From an uncultured Collinsella sp. (GTDB lineage Bacteria > Actinomycetota > Coriobacteriia > Coriobacteriales > Coriobacteriaceae): a stretch of 15,094 nucleotides of DNA. The stretch covers positions 1-15,094 of the forward strand of contig CABUTN010000038.1 of assembly GCA_902494565.1 (NCBI GenBank), given 5' to 3'. A program made the position numbers and the translations under genes. Shown here piece after piece: positions 1 to 8,123 of this stretch. Position 1 is the first letter of the stretch. Every line of letters starts with the position of its first letter. The notes under the pieces are model-generated. The model ran no database searches and was not told where the DNA came from. It was given only the letters and a program-made list of their open reading frames with translations.

Positions 1-1915
1 AGAGCTCGAGCGTATCGATCATAAAGACGATGTTCGTCTCGGTCGGGTGCTTGCTCGTCGCCGAGATGCGCCCGGCGCTGACAAGCGACGCCGCCTCGGG
101 ACACACCGCCCGCGCCGCATCCATGCAGGCCGCAGGATCGGTTCCCGGCGGCGTTGCCAGCACGGCCCACGCAATGGACTCGTGACGCGGGTCGACCCAC
201 TCGATAGAACAAATGCGATCGGCATACGTGCGGAACAGATCGGGGTAGCTCGTGAGCATCGTCAGCAGCTCGCGCTCCCCCGCCAGGGATTTCCGCTCCA
301 GATCGGTCAAAACAATCGGCATCGACGGAGCTGCCGCCGCGCTTGAACTATCGGCAACGGGCGCAGCGCTTTCCATCCCCGCTGGCACATCGATTGGCGG
401 CAGATCCTCGTCGACCTCCACCGGCGCGGCCCCATAGGCATCAAGCGGAACGTAGTCGTACGGGTCCTCCTCGACCGGTGCGGACACCGGCGGCGTCGCG
501 CCCGCAGCCCAGGCACCGCGAGACGTCCCCTGCGAACCAGACGCCCGACCGCCCGCGCTGCCCGCGCGCTCAGCTTGCGCGCGTTGACGCTCGTAGTTCT
601 GCTCACGCCGGCGCTCGGCATCCTCGCGCTTGGCGACATCGCGAAACACACGGCCCGAGCTCGCGCGCACGGTCTCTAGGTCCAAACCCAACAGATCGGC
701 AATCTGGATAAAGTACGTGTCGATCATATAGCTGTCGCGCAGCGGATAGATGAGTGTCAGCGCATCCTCGAGCGCTTTGGCGCGACCGCCCGGTGTGGTA
801 ATGTCGCTCGACTCCTGCAGCGAACGGTAGACAAAGTCCATGAGGGGCTCGGCGGCATCGATGCGCGCCTGAAGTGCCTCGCCGCCATGCGCCGTGATGA
901 ACTCCATGGGGTCGTTGCCGTCGGGCAGCACCACGCAGCGCAGGTCCATCGAATCCTGCTCGATAAACTGAATCGCTCGGCGAGCGGCCTTTTGACCGGC
1001 GGCGTCGCCATCGAACATATATACAATGCGCTTGGCAAAACGGGTGAGTGTCTTAACGTGATGTTCCGTCAGCGCCGTGCCCAGCGTGGCGACGACGTTT
1101 TTGATCCCCGCCTCCCAGCAGGCGATACAGTCGGTATACCCCTCCACCACGATGGCGGTATCCTGCGCGACGATAAACTCCTTGGCCCAGTTAAAGCCGT
1201 AGAGGTTTCGCTTTTTATGAAACACGCTCGTCTCGGCAGTGTTGAGGTACTTAGGCTGTCCATCGCCCATGATACGCCCGCCAAAGGCGATATTGTGACC
1301 CTGCTCATCAAAGATGGGAAACATCACGCGGTCGTAAAACCGGTCGGCAAGCTGTCCGCGCCCACGGCTCACGGCCACGTTGGCGTCGATCATCTCCTGC
1401 GGGGTAAAGCCCGCCTGAGACAGGTGCGAAACCAGCGCGCTGCGACCCGGCGCAAAACCCAGGCAGTAGCGGCGACAGACATCTCCGCCCATACCACGGC
1501 TGGCAAAGTACTCGCGCGGACGGCTGTCCTTACCGCGCATAAGCATGGTGTGGTAGAACTGGGCCGTCTCGGCGCACAGGTCATAGATGCGGGCACGCTT
1601 GGTGCCGCGATCGCGCTGCGCACCGGTATCGTGCAGTTCAATGCCCGCACGATCAGCCAAATAGCGGATCGACTCGAGAAAACTCAGGTTCTCGCGCTTC
1701 ATGATATAGGTGAAGACGTCGCCGCCCTCGCCGCAGCCAAAGCAGTGCCACACCTGCGTAGCAGGGATAATGTGAAACGATGGGGTCTTTTCGCCATGAA
1801 ACGGGCAGCAGCCCCAAAACTCATGGCCGCGGGGCTTGAGCTCAACCGTTTCCTGCACGATGGCAACCAAGTCCGACGCCGAGCGTACCTGATCTTTTTC
1901 CTCATCGCTAATCAC
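1..1915 (-). CDS. dnaG: DNA primase DnaG, C-terminus cut by the window edge
   Basis: DnaG makes the RNA primers for DNA replication, working with the replicative helicase. The visible part is 638 codons. An N-terminal CHC2 zinc-binding domain has Cys37, His40, Cys58 and Cys61, in the contexts CPFHGEKTPSF and HCFGCG. The TOPRIM catalytic domain follows, with EGYTD near residue 257 and the metal-binding DGDAAG at 302-307. A long low-complexity Ala/Pro/Glu-rich linker (roughly residues 430-540) leads into the helicase-binding region, which is truncated at position 1. The start is GTG at 1913-1915: an in-frame stop lies just upstream, the next residues (ISDEEKDQVR) match the family's usual beginning, and GGGGTGAG sits about 5 nt before it. 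The start overlaps the ribF stop by 8 nt, so translation is probably coupled. Being last in a ribosome and translation operon is notable. Identification is secure. Confidence 0.95.
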   Translation of the reverse strand, partial: MISDEEKDQVRSASDLVAIVQETVELKPRGHEFWGCCPFHGEKTPSFHIIPATQVWHCFGCGEGGDVFTYIMKRENLSFLESIRYLADRAGIELHDTGAQRDRGTKRARIYDLCAETAQFYHTMLMRGKDSRPREYFASRGMGGDVCRRYCLGFAPGRSALVSHLSQAGFTPQEMIDANVAVSRGRGQLADRFYDRVMFPIFDEQGHNIAFGGRIMGDGQPKYLNTAETSVFHKKRNLYGFNWAKEFIVAQDTAIVVEGYTDCIACWEAGIKNVVATLGTALTEHHVKTLTRFAKRIVYMFDGDAAGQKAARRAIQFIEQDSMDLRCVVLPDGNDPMEFITAHGGEALQARIDAAEPLMDFVYRSLQESSDITTPGGRAKALEDALTLIYPLRDSYMIDTYFIQIADLLGLDLETVRASSGRVFRDVAKREDAERRREQNYERQRAQAERAGSAGGRASGSQGTSRGAWAAGATPPVSAPVEEDPYDYVPLDAYGAAPVEVDEDLPPIDVPAGMESAAPVADSSSAAAAPSMPIVLTDLERKSLAGERELLTMLTSYPDLFRTYADRICSIEWVDPRHESIAWAVLATPPGTDPAACMDAARAVCPEAASLVSAGRISATSKHPTETNIVFMIDTLEL

Positions 1916-2915
1916 GGATACTCACCCCCTGCTCACCCAAGTTATGACGGATATCGTCGATATTACCCTCGACGGTCGCGATAAGCTCGTCCAGGGAATC
2001 GAACACGCGAGACGGACGCAGCCAGCGCGTAAACGCCAGCGACACGGAAGCGCCATACAGGTCGCCCGCATAGCCGATCAAGTTGGCCTCGAGATGCGCC
2101 GAGGCGGCATCATCGGCATAGGTCGGCGGCAGGCCGACGTTAACGGCAGCAGGCCATACGGTATCGTCGACCAGCACCAGACCCTCATAGACGCCATCGG
2201 CAGGCACTTGGATGCCATCGGGCACCTGGATGTTTGCCGTGGGAAAGCCCATGTCGGAGCCCTCGTGACGGCCAGCCGCTACAACACCGCGCAGCATATA
2301 GGGACGGCCGAGAAGCTCAGTAGCCAGCTCCACATGGCCCTGACCAAGCTCATGGCGGATACGCGTGGCGCAGATAATCTGCCCGTTAACGCAGAGCAAG
2401 TCGTGACCGTAAACGTCAACCCCACGCTCAGTGCCCCAGGCGCGCATCTCGTCAACGCCCGAAGCGCCGCCGCGGCCGAGCCTAAAGTCGCTGCCTACAC
2501 GAATGGAGCGAATGTCGACAACGCGCGACAACAGCGCCAGAAACCCGACATGGTCGAGTGCCGCCACGGCGGGCGTAAAGGGAACGGCCACCACCGCATC
2601 GACCCCAGTTTGAGCCAGGGCATGCAGGCGGTCGGCCGTCGTCATCAATTTTTGAGCGGGCGAAGGGCTCACCACAACGTCCGGATCAGGATCGAAGGTG
2701 ATCACGACCGCTTTGCTGCCGTGATCATGCGCATCGCGAATAACCGCGTCGATCAGCTCTTGGTGCCCACGATGCACGCCATCAAACACGCCAATGGCGA
2801 TCGACGCGGCGCCCAAGAACTCGCACCCATCAAAAGCATCGGCAGAAACGATACGGGCCTCATCCAACTCACCCGCGAAAAAAATACGCGCGAGCTCGTG
2901 GGGCGCCAGCATCAT
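1908..2915 (-). CDS. ribF: Bifunctional riboflavin kinase / FAD synthetase RibF
   Basis: RibF converts riboflavin to FMN and then FMN to FAD in the cytoplasm. The 335 residues match the two-domain family length. The N-terminal FMN adenylyltransferase domain has the nucleotidyltransferase signature GVFDGVHRGHQ at 42-52, then GSDFRLGRGG, and ATRIRHEL in the place of the usual SSTxIR motif. The C-terminal riboflavin kinase domain begins near residue 205 and has GFPTANI, NVGLPPTY and HLEANL, whose Glu matches the conserved catalytic position. The start ATG overlaps the truB stop as ATGA, which is typical of translational coupling. A second ATG follows immediately, so the true start could be one codon later. 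The gene ends with TAG inside the dnaG start region. In many bacteria ribF is followed by rpsO; here dnaG takes that position. Confidence 0.94.
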   Translation of the reverse strand: MMLAPHELARIFFAGELDEARIVSADAFDGCEFLGAASIAIGVFDGVHRGHQELIDAVIRDAHDHGSKAVVITFDPDPDVVVSPSPAQKLMTTADRLHALAQTGVDAVVAVPFTPAVAALDHVGFLALLSRVVDIRSIRVGSDFRLGRGGASGVDEMRAWGTERGVDVYGHDLLCVNGQIICATRIRHELGQGHVELATELLGRPYMLRGVVAAGRHEGSDMGFPTANIQVPDGIQVPADGVYEGLVLVDDTVWPAAVNVGLPPTYADDAASAHLEANLIGYAGDLYGASVSLAFTRWLRPSRVFDSLDELIATVEGNIDDIRHNLGEQGVSIRD

Positions 2916-3844
2916 CGAACACCGCCGATCGCCTGCGGAAAGACGTGCTCCATCACAAAGCGGCCGCCCTCGATACGAGCAAGCGCCTTCAATCCACCAT
3001 CGAGCACGAGCGCGAACGGCGCCTTCGCCGTATCGAAATCCGCAAGCGCGCGTTCAACGGGAATGCGGCGACCACAAAGCAGGTCGTCTGCAAGATTACC
3101 CGGCAAATCGACACGCGTGGCACCAAGGGCGGCGATGGGATCCAGAGCAAAGCCGGCAGCGGTCTCGGCAGAGAGCTCCTCTACCGAATAACAGGCGCCA
3201 ATGGAAACCACGCCGGAGGCCGTACGGCGCAGCGCGGAAATATGCGAAGCACTATCGCAGGCGCGACCCAAATCGCGAGCGAGCGCGCGAATGTAGGTGC
3301 CCTTGCTTACCGAAAACGCCACGGTCCAGACGCACGTATCGTCCTCACCGCTCACGGCGATCAGGTCGGCGGCATAGACCTCGACGGGGCGCGGAGGCAA
3401 GTCGACCGCATTGCCCTCACGAGCGCTCTTATAGGCGCGAACGCCATTGACCGAGATGGCCGAAAACGCTGGCGGCACCTGCATCTGCGGACCAAGCATA
3501 GCGGCTAGCTGCTCACGGGCGTAAGCGAGATCGCGCAGCTCGGGGTCAACGGGCACCGTGCGGACGGCCTCGCCCTCCGCGTCATCGGTATTGGTCTCGA
3601 CGCCAAACGAAATGTCGGCGACATAACTTTTGGTATCGAGGGTTAGCATGCCCAGCAGACGGGTCGCCTGGCCCACGCCCACCACCATGACACCCGAGGC
3701 CATGGGGTCGAGCGTACCGGCATGGCCGACGCGTCGCTCATGGAGGGCGCGTCGGCACTGCGATACCACGTCGTGGGACGTACAGCCCACCGGCTTATCG
3801 ACGGCGAGCAGCATATTCAATTGAGAAGGCGTACGACGAGCCAT
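2912..3844 (-). CDS. truB: tRNA pseudouridine-55 synthase TruB
   Basis: TruB isomerises U55 in the T-loop of tRNAs to pseudouridine and also acts as a tRNA folding chaperone. The 310-residue protein shows the family signature: an N-terminal VDKPVGCTSHDVV segment, then GHAGTLDPMASG with the catalytic aspartate at residue 46. Further along come the conserved ATRLLG, the KSYVADISFG segment, a PPAFSAISVNG motif and the SKGTYIRALARDLG segment. A C-terminal part of about 80 residues follows the catalytic domain, of the usual PUA-like size. The gene lies 15 nt downstream of nrnA, and a modest GGATGG precedes the ATG. Its last codons overlap ribF by 4 nt. Placement between rbfA/nrnA and ribF is the normal context for this gene in Gram-positive bacteria. 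Confidence 0.95.
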   Translation of the reverse strand: MARRTPSQLNMLLAVDKPVGCTSHDVVSQCRRALHERRVGHAGTLDPMASGVMVVGVGQATRLLGMLTLDTKSYVADISFGVETNTDDAEGEAVRTVPVDPELRDLAYAREQLAAMLGPQMQVPPAFSAISVNGVRAYKSAREGNAVDLPPRPVEVYAADLIAVSGEDDTCVWTVAFSVSKGTYIRALARDLGRACDSASHISALRRTASGVVSIGACYSVEELSAETAAGFALDPIAALGATRVDLPGNLADDLLCGRRIPVERALADFDTAKAPFALVLDGGLKALARIEGGRFVMEHVFPQAIGGVR

Positions 3845-3859
3845 GTACCATCCAAAATG

Positions 3860-4903
3860 TTAGAGCTCGACGGTCACCGAAGCGGGATCCTCCCCTACCA
3901 GCTCGGCCAGCATGGGAAGTGCCACGGCGAGCGTCTCGCGAATCGTTCCGTTGTTGGAAAAGCCGGCGGCGGCATGATGCCCGCCACCGCCAAAGTTGGC
4001 AGCGATCTCGGACACATCGAGGTCGCCCTTGGAGCGCAGGTTGCCGCGCACCTTGGTATCGCCCTCAATGCCCTTCAGGAACAGGCAGACCTCCACACCC
4101 ATCACCGAACGCACCACATCGACCAGGCCGTCGCACTCGTCCGAAGTGACGCCGCAGGCCTCGAGGTCGCTCTGGTACGCATAGCTATATGCCACGCGAC
4201 CGTGCGCCACCGTCTTGATGCGGCCCATAACGATGGACTTGAGATGCAAGAACTCAACGCGCATGCTCTGGTAGACCTCGAGCGCAACACGCGCCGGATC
4301 GGCACCGTGCGCGACCAGGCGCGAGGCGGCATGGAACGCAGCGGCATCGGCGTTTTGATACTGAAAACGACCGGTATCGGTCACCAGGCCGCACAGCAGA
4401 CACGTCGCGACACCATCACGAGCCACAATACCGCAATTATCCAAAAAGCGGTCGATAATCATGGCGCAGGCCGCGGCGCCGACGCACCTCAGGCTCAGCT
4501 CGGCAAATTCCTCGCGCGCCGGATGGTGATCGAAGCACACCACATGCGACGAGCGGCGGAGCACCTCGGCTGAGTTGTTCAGACGCTCGACGACCGGCAC
4601 GTCCACCGAGATGAACAGGTCCGGATTTCCGGTATACGCAGATGCCGGCATCAGACGGTCGGCACCCTCCATAAAGCGGTAGATGCGCGGAACCGGGTCA
4701 TCGTCTGCCAGCAGCAGGGCAATGTCCTTGTTGGGGAAAAACTTCATAAGCGATAAGCCCAGACCCAGCACGGAGCCCAGGGCGTCACCATCGGGAGACG
4801 TATGTCCCGAAATCGCAATGGAGGACGCACCCTCGATAAGCTCGAGGATGCGTCGCTGAATATCTGCAGACTCGCACGATGCGAGGTCGGCGGAATTACT
4901 CAT
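3860..4903 (-). CDS. nrnA: DHH/DHHA1 phosphoesterase, NrnA-type nano-RNase / pAp phosphatase
   Basis: Members of this family degrade very short RNAs (2-5 nt) and often dephosphorylate 3'-phosphoadenosine 5'-phosphate. The protein has 347 residues. Metal-binding motifs of the DHH domain are visible: HTSPDGDALGS with D38 and D40, D101 in the SVDVPVVER segment, FDHHP with DHH at 125-127, and a conserved GLVTDTGRFQYQNA segment. The C-terminal DHHA1 domain carries GGGGHHAAAG at 305-314, which in NrnA binds the RNA substrate. The start ATG lies 8 nt inside the end of rbfA and has an AGGAGG about 9 nt upstream. The gene commonly sits between rbfA and truB in Firmicutes and Actinomycetota. The family is certain; the exact substrate (nano-RNA, pAp or pApA from c-di-AMP) is not readable from sequence. 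Confidence 0.9.
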   Translation of the reverse strand: MSNSADLASCESADIQRRILELIEGASSIAISGHTSPDGDALGSVLGLGLSLMKFFPNKDIALLLADDDPVPRIYRFMEGADRLMPASAYTGNPDLFISVDVPVVERLNNSAEVLRRSSHVVCFDHHPAREEFAELSLRCVGAAACAMIIDRFLDNCGIVARDGVATCLLCGLVTDTGRFQYQNADAAAFHAASRLVAHGADPARVALEVYQSMRVEFLHLKSIVMGRIKTVAHGRVAYSYAYQSDLEACGVTSDECDGLVDVVRSVMGVEVCLFLKGIEGDTKVRGNLRSKGDLDVSEIAANFGGGGHHAAAGFSNNGTIRETLAVALPMLAELVGEDPASVTVEL

Positions 4904-5306
4904 CTAAAGCTGCCTCCTGGGCGGCATCCGCAATTGGATAGCCGTCCTCGTCCTTTTCGATCGCAAGCGTGGCGGGAACGTTTTCCAGCGCGCGCGTGAT
5001 GCGCTCGGCCTCATCGGTCGAGCGATCGATGCGAAAATCGAGCTCGGGCGTGACGCGCCAATCGAGCGAGCGGGCCAACAGGCTACGGATGCGGCCCTTG
5101 GCGCTGGCAAGCGCCTCCATGACCTCGTCGTAGCGGCTCGCGTCGCACGACACGTACACGCGCGCGAACGAACGGTCCACCGCGACCTCGACCGCGGTCA
5201 GGGTGACCAGGTCGAGACGCGGATCGGAAACCTCAAAGAGCAGGATATAACCGAGCTTCTCGCGAAGCTGCTCGCCCAGACGGCGGGTTGCCTGCGTTTG
5301 CTTCAT
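4896..5306 (-). CDS. rbfA: 30S ribosome-binding factor RbfA
   Basis: RbfA is a small KH-fold assembly factor that binds the 30S subunit and helps mature the 5' end of 16S rRNA. At 136 residues it has the usual length. Recognisable segments are the N-terminal RRLGEQLREKLGYIL helix, the characteristic VSDPRLDLVTLTAVEV strand, RSFARVYVS, and LRFELDF-like TPELDFRIDRS near residue 90. A short acidic tail follows. The ATG at 5304-5306 is preceded by an AGGGGGT element about 5 nt upstream. The gene lies 11 nt downstream of the infB stop and overlaps nrnA by 8 nt, so it belongs to the same transcript. Nothing in the sequence looks unusual. Confidence 0.93.
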   Translation of the reverse strand: MKQTQATRRLGEQLREKLGYILLFEVSDPRLDLVTLTAVEVAVDRSFARVYVSCDASRYDEVMEALASAKGRIRSLLARSLDWRVTPELDFRIDRSTDEAERITRALENVPATLAIEKDEDGYPIADAAQEAALDE

Positions 5307-5317
5307 AGCGCTACCCC

Positions 5318-8032
5318 CTACTCGGTACGGGCAACCTGGTCGATGCGGTAACCCTCAATGGTGTCGCCAGGCTTGATGTCCTGGAAGTTCTCCAGGCCAA
5401 TACCGCCCTCGGAGCCGCTCTTGAGGCTCTTGGCCTCGTCCTTGTAGTGGCGCATCGAGGCGATTTTACCGTTGAAGACCACGATGCCGTCGCGCACCAG
5501 GCGCACGGAATCGGTCGCGGCGATCTCGCCCTCTTCGACGCGGACACCGGCGGCGATACCGACCTTGGGCACCTTGAAGGTGTCCAGAACGGTCGCGGAA
5601 CCCGTGGAGACCTCGACCTCGGTGGGCTTGAGCATACCGATGCGGGCAGCGTCAAGGTCCTCAAGGCACTTGTAGATGACGTCGTAGCAACGGATCTCGA
5701 CGCCCTCGCGCTCAGCGGCGGAGCGGGCCTTGCCGTCGGGACGGACGCCAAAGCCGATGATGATGGCGTTGGAGGCGTCGGCCAGGACGACGTCGGTCTC
5801 GTTAATGGCGCCAACGGCGGAGTGGATCGTGTTGATGCGCACCTCGGACTGGTCCATCTTGTCGAGGGAGTCCTGAAGGGCCTCGATGGAACCCTGGACA
5901 TCGGCCTTGATGATCAGGTTCAGCTCCTTGACCTCGGCGTCGGCGATGGTCTCGAAGAGGTTCTCGAGCGTCACGTGCTTCACGCGGCTCTGCTCCTCGA
6001 TACGGGCCTTGAGCGAACGCTCGTCGGCCAGCGCACGTGCCTCGCGCTCGTCCTCGAACACGCGGAACTCGTCGCCGGCGTTGGGGACGGACTGCAGGCC
6101 CAAGATCTCGACGGCGTCGGAGGGACCGGCCTCGGTGACGGCGTTACCCTTGGGGTCGAGCATGGCACGGACGCGGCCATAGGTAAGGCCGGCGACCAGC
6201 GTGTCGCCCACGTGCAGGGTACCGCGGGTCACGAGTACGGTGGCAACCGAGCCGCGGCCCTTATCGAGCTTAGCCTCGAGAACGTTGCCCGAAGCGAAGG
6301 TATCAGGGTTGGCCTTGAGCTCGAGCACGTCGGCCTGGAGCAGCACGGTCTCGAGCAGGTCGTCGATACCGATCTTCTGCTTGGCCGAGATGTTGACGAA
6401 CATGTTCTGTCCGCCCCACTCCTCGGGGATGATGCCGTACTCGGTGAGCTCCTGGCGCACGCGGTCGGGGTTGGCGCCGGGCTTGTCGATCTTGTTCACG
6501 GCCACGACGATGGGCACCTCGGCGGCCTTGGCGTGGTTGATGGCCTCGATGGTCTGGGGCATGACGCCGTCGTCGGCAGCCACGATCAGAATGACGATGT
6601 CGGTCACCTTGGCGCCGCGGGCACGCATGGCCGTAAAGGTCGCGTGACCGGGGGTATCGATGAAGGTGATCTTGCGGTCGTTGATCATGACCTGCGAAGC
6701 GCCGATGGCCTGCGTAATGCCGCCCGCCTCGCCGGCAGCGACGCCGGTGTGACGGATGGCGTCGAGGAGGCTCGTCTTGCCGTGGTCGACGTGGCCCATG
6801 ACGGTGACGACCGGGGCGCGCGGCTTAAGGTCGGCCGGATCGTCGTAGAACGAGAAGGTGTTCTCCTCCTCGGGGGTGATGATCTTGATCTGGCGGCCCA
6901 GGTCGTCGGCAACGAGCTCGACGAGGTCGTCGGACATGGACTGCGTCATGGTAAGCGGCGTGCCCAGCAGGAACAGGCGCTTGATGATGTCATTGGCCGG
7001 AACGTCGAGCGCCTCGGCGAGCTCCTGGACGGTAACGCCCTGGGAAACTTTGATGGCGTCGAGGTCCTCGGGGTTCACGCCCTGGGCCAGCGCCTCTTCA
7101 ATCTTGCGCTCCTCCTGAGCCTTTGCGGCCTCGCGCTCGCGCTTCTCCTTGCGCTTTTTGCGGCGACCAGTGGACTCGCGAGAGGCCTCCTCGACGGCGG
7201 CACGAGCCTCCTCGAGCACCTTCTCGCGGCTATACTCCTCGGCCTCGCGAGCCATGCGGCTGTAGTGGTCCTCTTCGTTGTTGTGACCGCCCTTGCGCTT
7301 TTTGCCCTTGCCCTGCTTGTCGGGGTTGGGGAAGTCCATGCCGGCAGCGACGTTGTTGCTGGCGTTGGTGCGATGGCTGTGAGGACGGCTTTCGGAGGCG
7401 TTGCGCTCGGAGTTGTTGTCGGAGGCGTTGCGATCGTTGCGACGGCCACCGCGACGGTCGTTATTACCGCCACGACGGTTGCCGCGCTCGGCAGCGCGCT
7501 CGGCCTTGGCCTTCTCCTCGGCGTCCTTCTTCTCCTTGAGCACGGTCTCCTGTGCGGCGATCTGGTCGAGCAGCGAACGGAAGCGCGAACCGGAGTCGGA
7601 AGCGGGAACGGCGCGGCGCTGGGCCTCGCGGGCAGCCTCCTCCTTCTCGCGGGCAAGGCGCTCCTGCTCGGCCTTCTTCTTGGCCTCGGCCTCGGCGCGG
7701 GCGGCCTCCTCGGCGGCCTGGGCGGCGGCGAACTGGCGGCGCTCCTCCTCGCGTGCCTTCTCGGCGGCGATGCGCTCGCGCTCTGCCTCGGCAGCGCGTG
7801 CTGCCTCCTCGGCAGCAGCGGCCTGCTCCTCGGCCTGCTTGGCGGCCTCGACTTCCTGGGCGCGGGCCTCAATCACCGAGGCGAGCTGCTTGCGGACCAT
7901 AGCGACGTAGGCGTCCTCCAGGGCGGAGGACGCGGACTTAGCGGGAATCTTCATTTCGGCGAGATGACCCATCAGTTCCTTGGAGGTCATGCCGAACTCT
8001 TTGGCCAGGGTGGACACACGGACTTTTGCCAT
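5318..8032 (-). CDS. infB: Translation initiation factor IF-2
   Basis: IF-2 is the GTPase that brings initiator tRNA to the 30S subunit and promotes subunit joining. The 904-residue protein begins with an IF2_N module (KVRVSTLAKEFGM, about residues 1-52). A long Ala/Glu/Arg coiled-coil-like stretch follows (about 60-160), then an Arg/Asn/Gly-rich low-complexity stretch (about 180-260). A second IF2_N module starts near residue 328 (VSQGVTVQELAEALDV). The GTPase core has GHVDHGKT at 413-420, DTPGH from 459 and NKID at 513-516, with a SAK motif after it. Domains II-IV and the initiator-tRNA-binding C-terminus are complete to a TAG stop. The ATG has AGGTGA about 7 nt upstream. The gene is 91 nt from nusA and 11 nt from rbfA. 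The long N-terminal half is typical of high-GC bacteria. Confidence 0.97.
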   Translation of the reverse strand: MAKVRVSTLAKEFGMTSKELMGHLAEMKIPAKSASSALEDAYVAMVRKQLASVIEARAQEVEAAKQAEEQAAAAEEAARAAEAERERIAAEKAREEERRQFAAAQAAEEAARAEAEAKKKAEQERLAREKEEAAREAQRRAVPASDSGSRFRSLLDQIAAQETVLKEKKDAEEKAKAERAAERGNRRGGNNDRRGGRRNDRNASDNNSERNASESRPHSHRTNASNNVAAGMDFPNPDKQGKGKKRKGGHNNEEDHYSRMAREAEEYSREKVLEEARAAVEEASRESTGRRKKRKEKREREAAKAQEERKIEEALAQGVNPEDLDAIKVSQGVTVQELAEALDVPANDIIKRLFLLGTPLTMTQSMSDDLVELVADDLGRQIKIITPEEENTFSFYDDPADLKPRAPVVTVMGHVDHGKTSLLDAIRHTGVAAGEAGGITQAIGASQVMINDRKITFIDTPGHATFTAMRARGAKVTDIVILIVAADDGVMPQTIEAINHAKAAEVPIVVAVNKIDKPGANPDRVRQELTEYGIIPEEWGGQNMFVNISAKQKIGIDDLLETVLLQADVLELKANPDTFASGNVLEAKLDKGRGSVATVLVTRGTLHVGDTLVAGLTYGRVRAMLDPKGNAVTEAGPSDAVEILGLQSVPNAGDEFRVFEDEREARALADERSLKARIEEQSRVKHVTLENLFETIADAEVKELNLIIKADVQGSIEALQDSLDKMDQSEVRINTIHSAVGAINETDVVLADASNAIIIGFGVRPDGKARSAAEREGVEIRCYDVIYKCLEDLDAARIGMLKPTEVEVSTGSATVLDTFKVPKVGIAAGVRVEEGEIAATDSVRLVRDGIVVFNGKIASMRHYKDEAKSLKSGSEGGIGLENFQDIKPGDTIEGYRIDQVARTE

Positions 8033-8123
8033 ATGACTTCACCTACCCTTTCTGGCACCTTGGGTGCCTAGAGACTGAACGAGCGTTGGGTATGCGCTGG
8101 GACCTGCCCGGCGCGACCGCGCG
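8033..8123 (-). other. nusA-infB intergenic spacer with two small hairpins and no ylxR gene
   Basis: This 91 nt gap is the widest inside the operon. It contains two short inverted repeats: GCGCG-AC-CGCGC at 8111-8122, directly after the nusA stop, and GGCACC-TTG-GGTGCC at 8054-8068, about 20 nt before the infB start. Neither is followed on the minus strand by a T-run, so they do not look like terminators. The infB ribosome binding site (AGGTGA) lies downstream of the second repeat. In many bacteria ylxR, and often an L7Ae-family gene, occupy this position; there is no room for either here. Confidence 0.5.

Noticed and set aside
5447..8071. An 874-codon open frame on the plus strand opposite infB
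   Set aside because: It lies wholly antisense to a certain gene, its product is a Gly/Leu/Val/Asp-rich sequence with no recognisable domain, and it arises from the GC-rich third positions and strong codon bias of infB.
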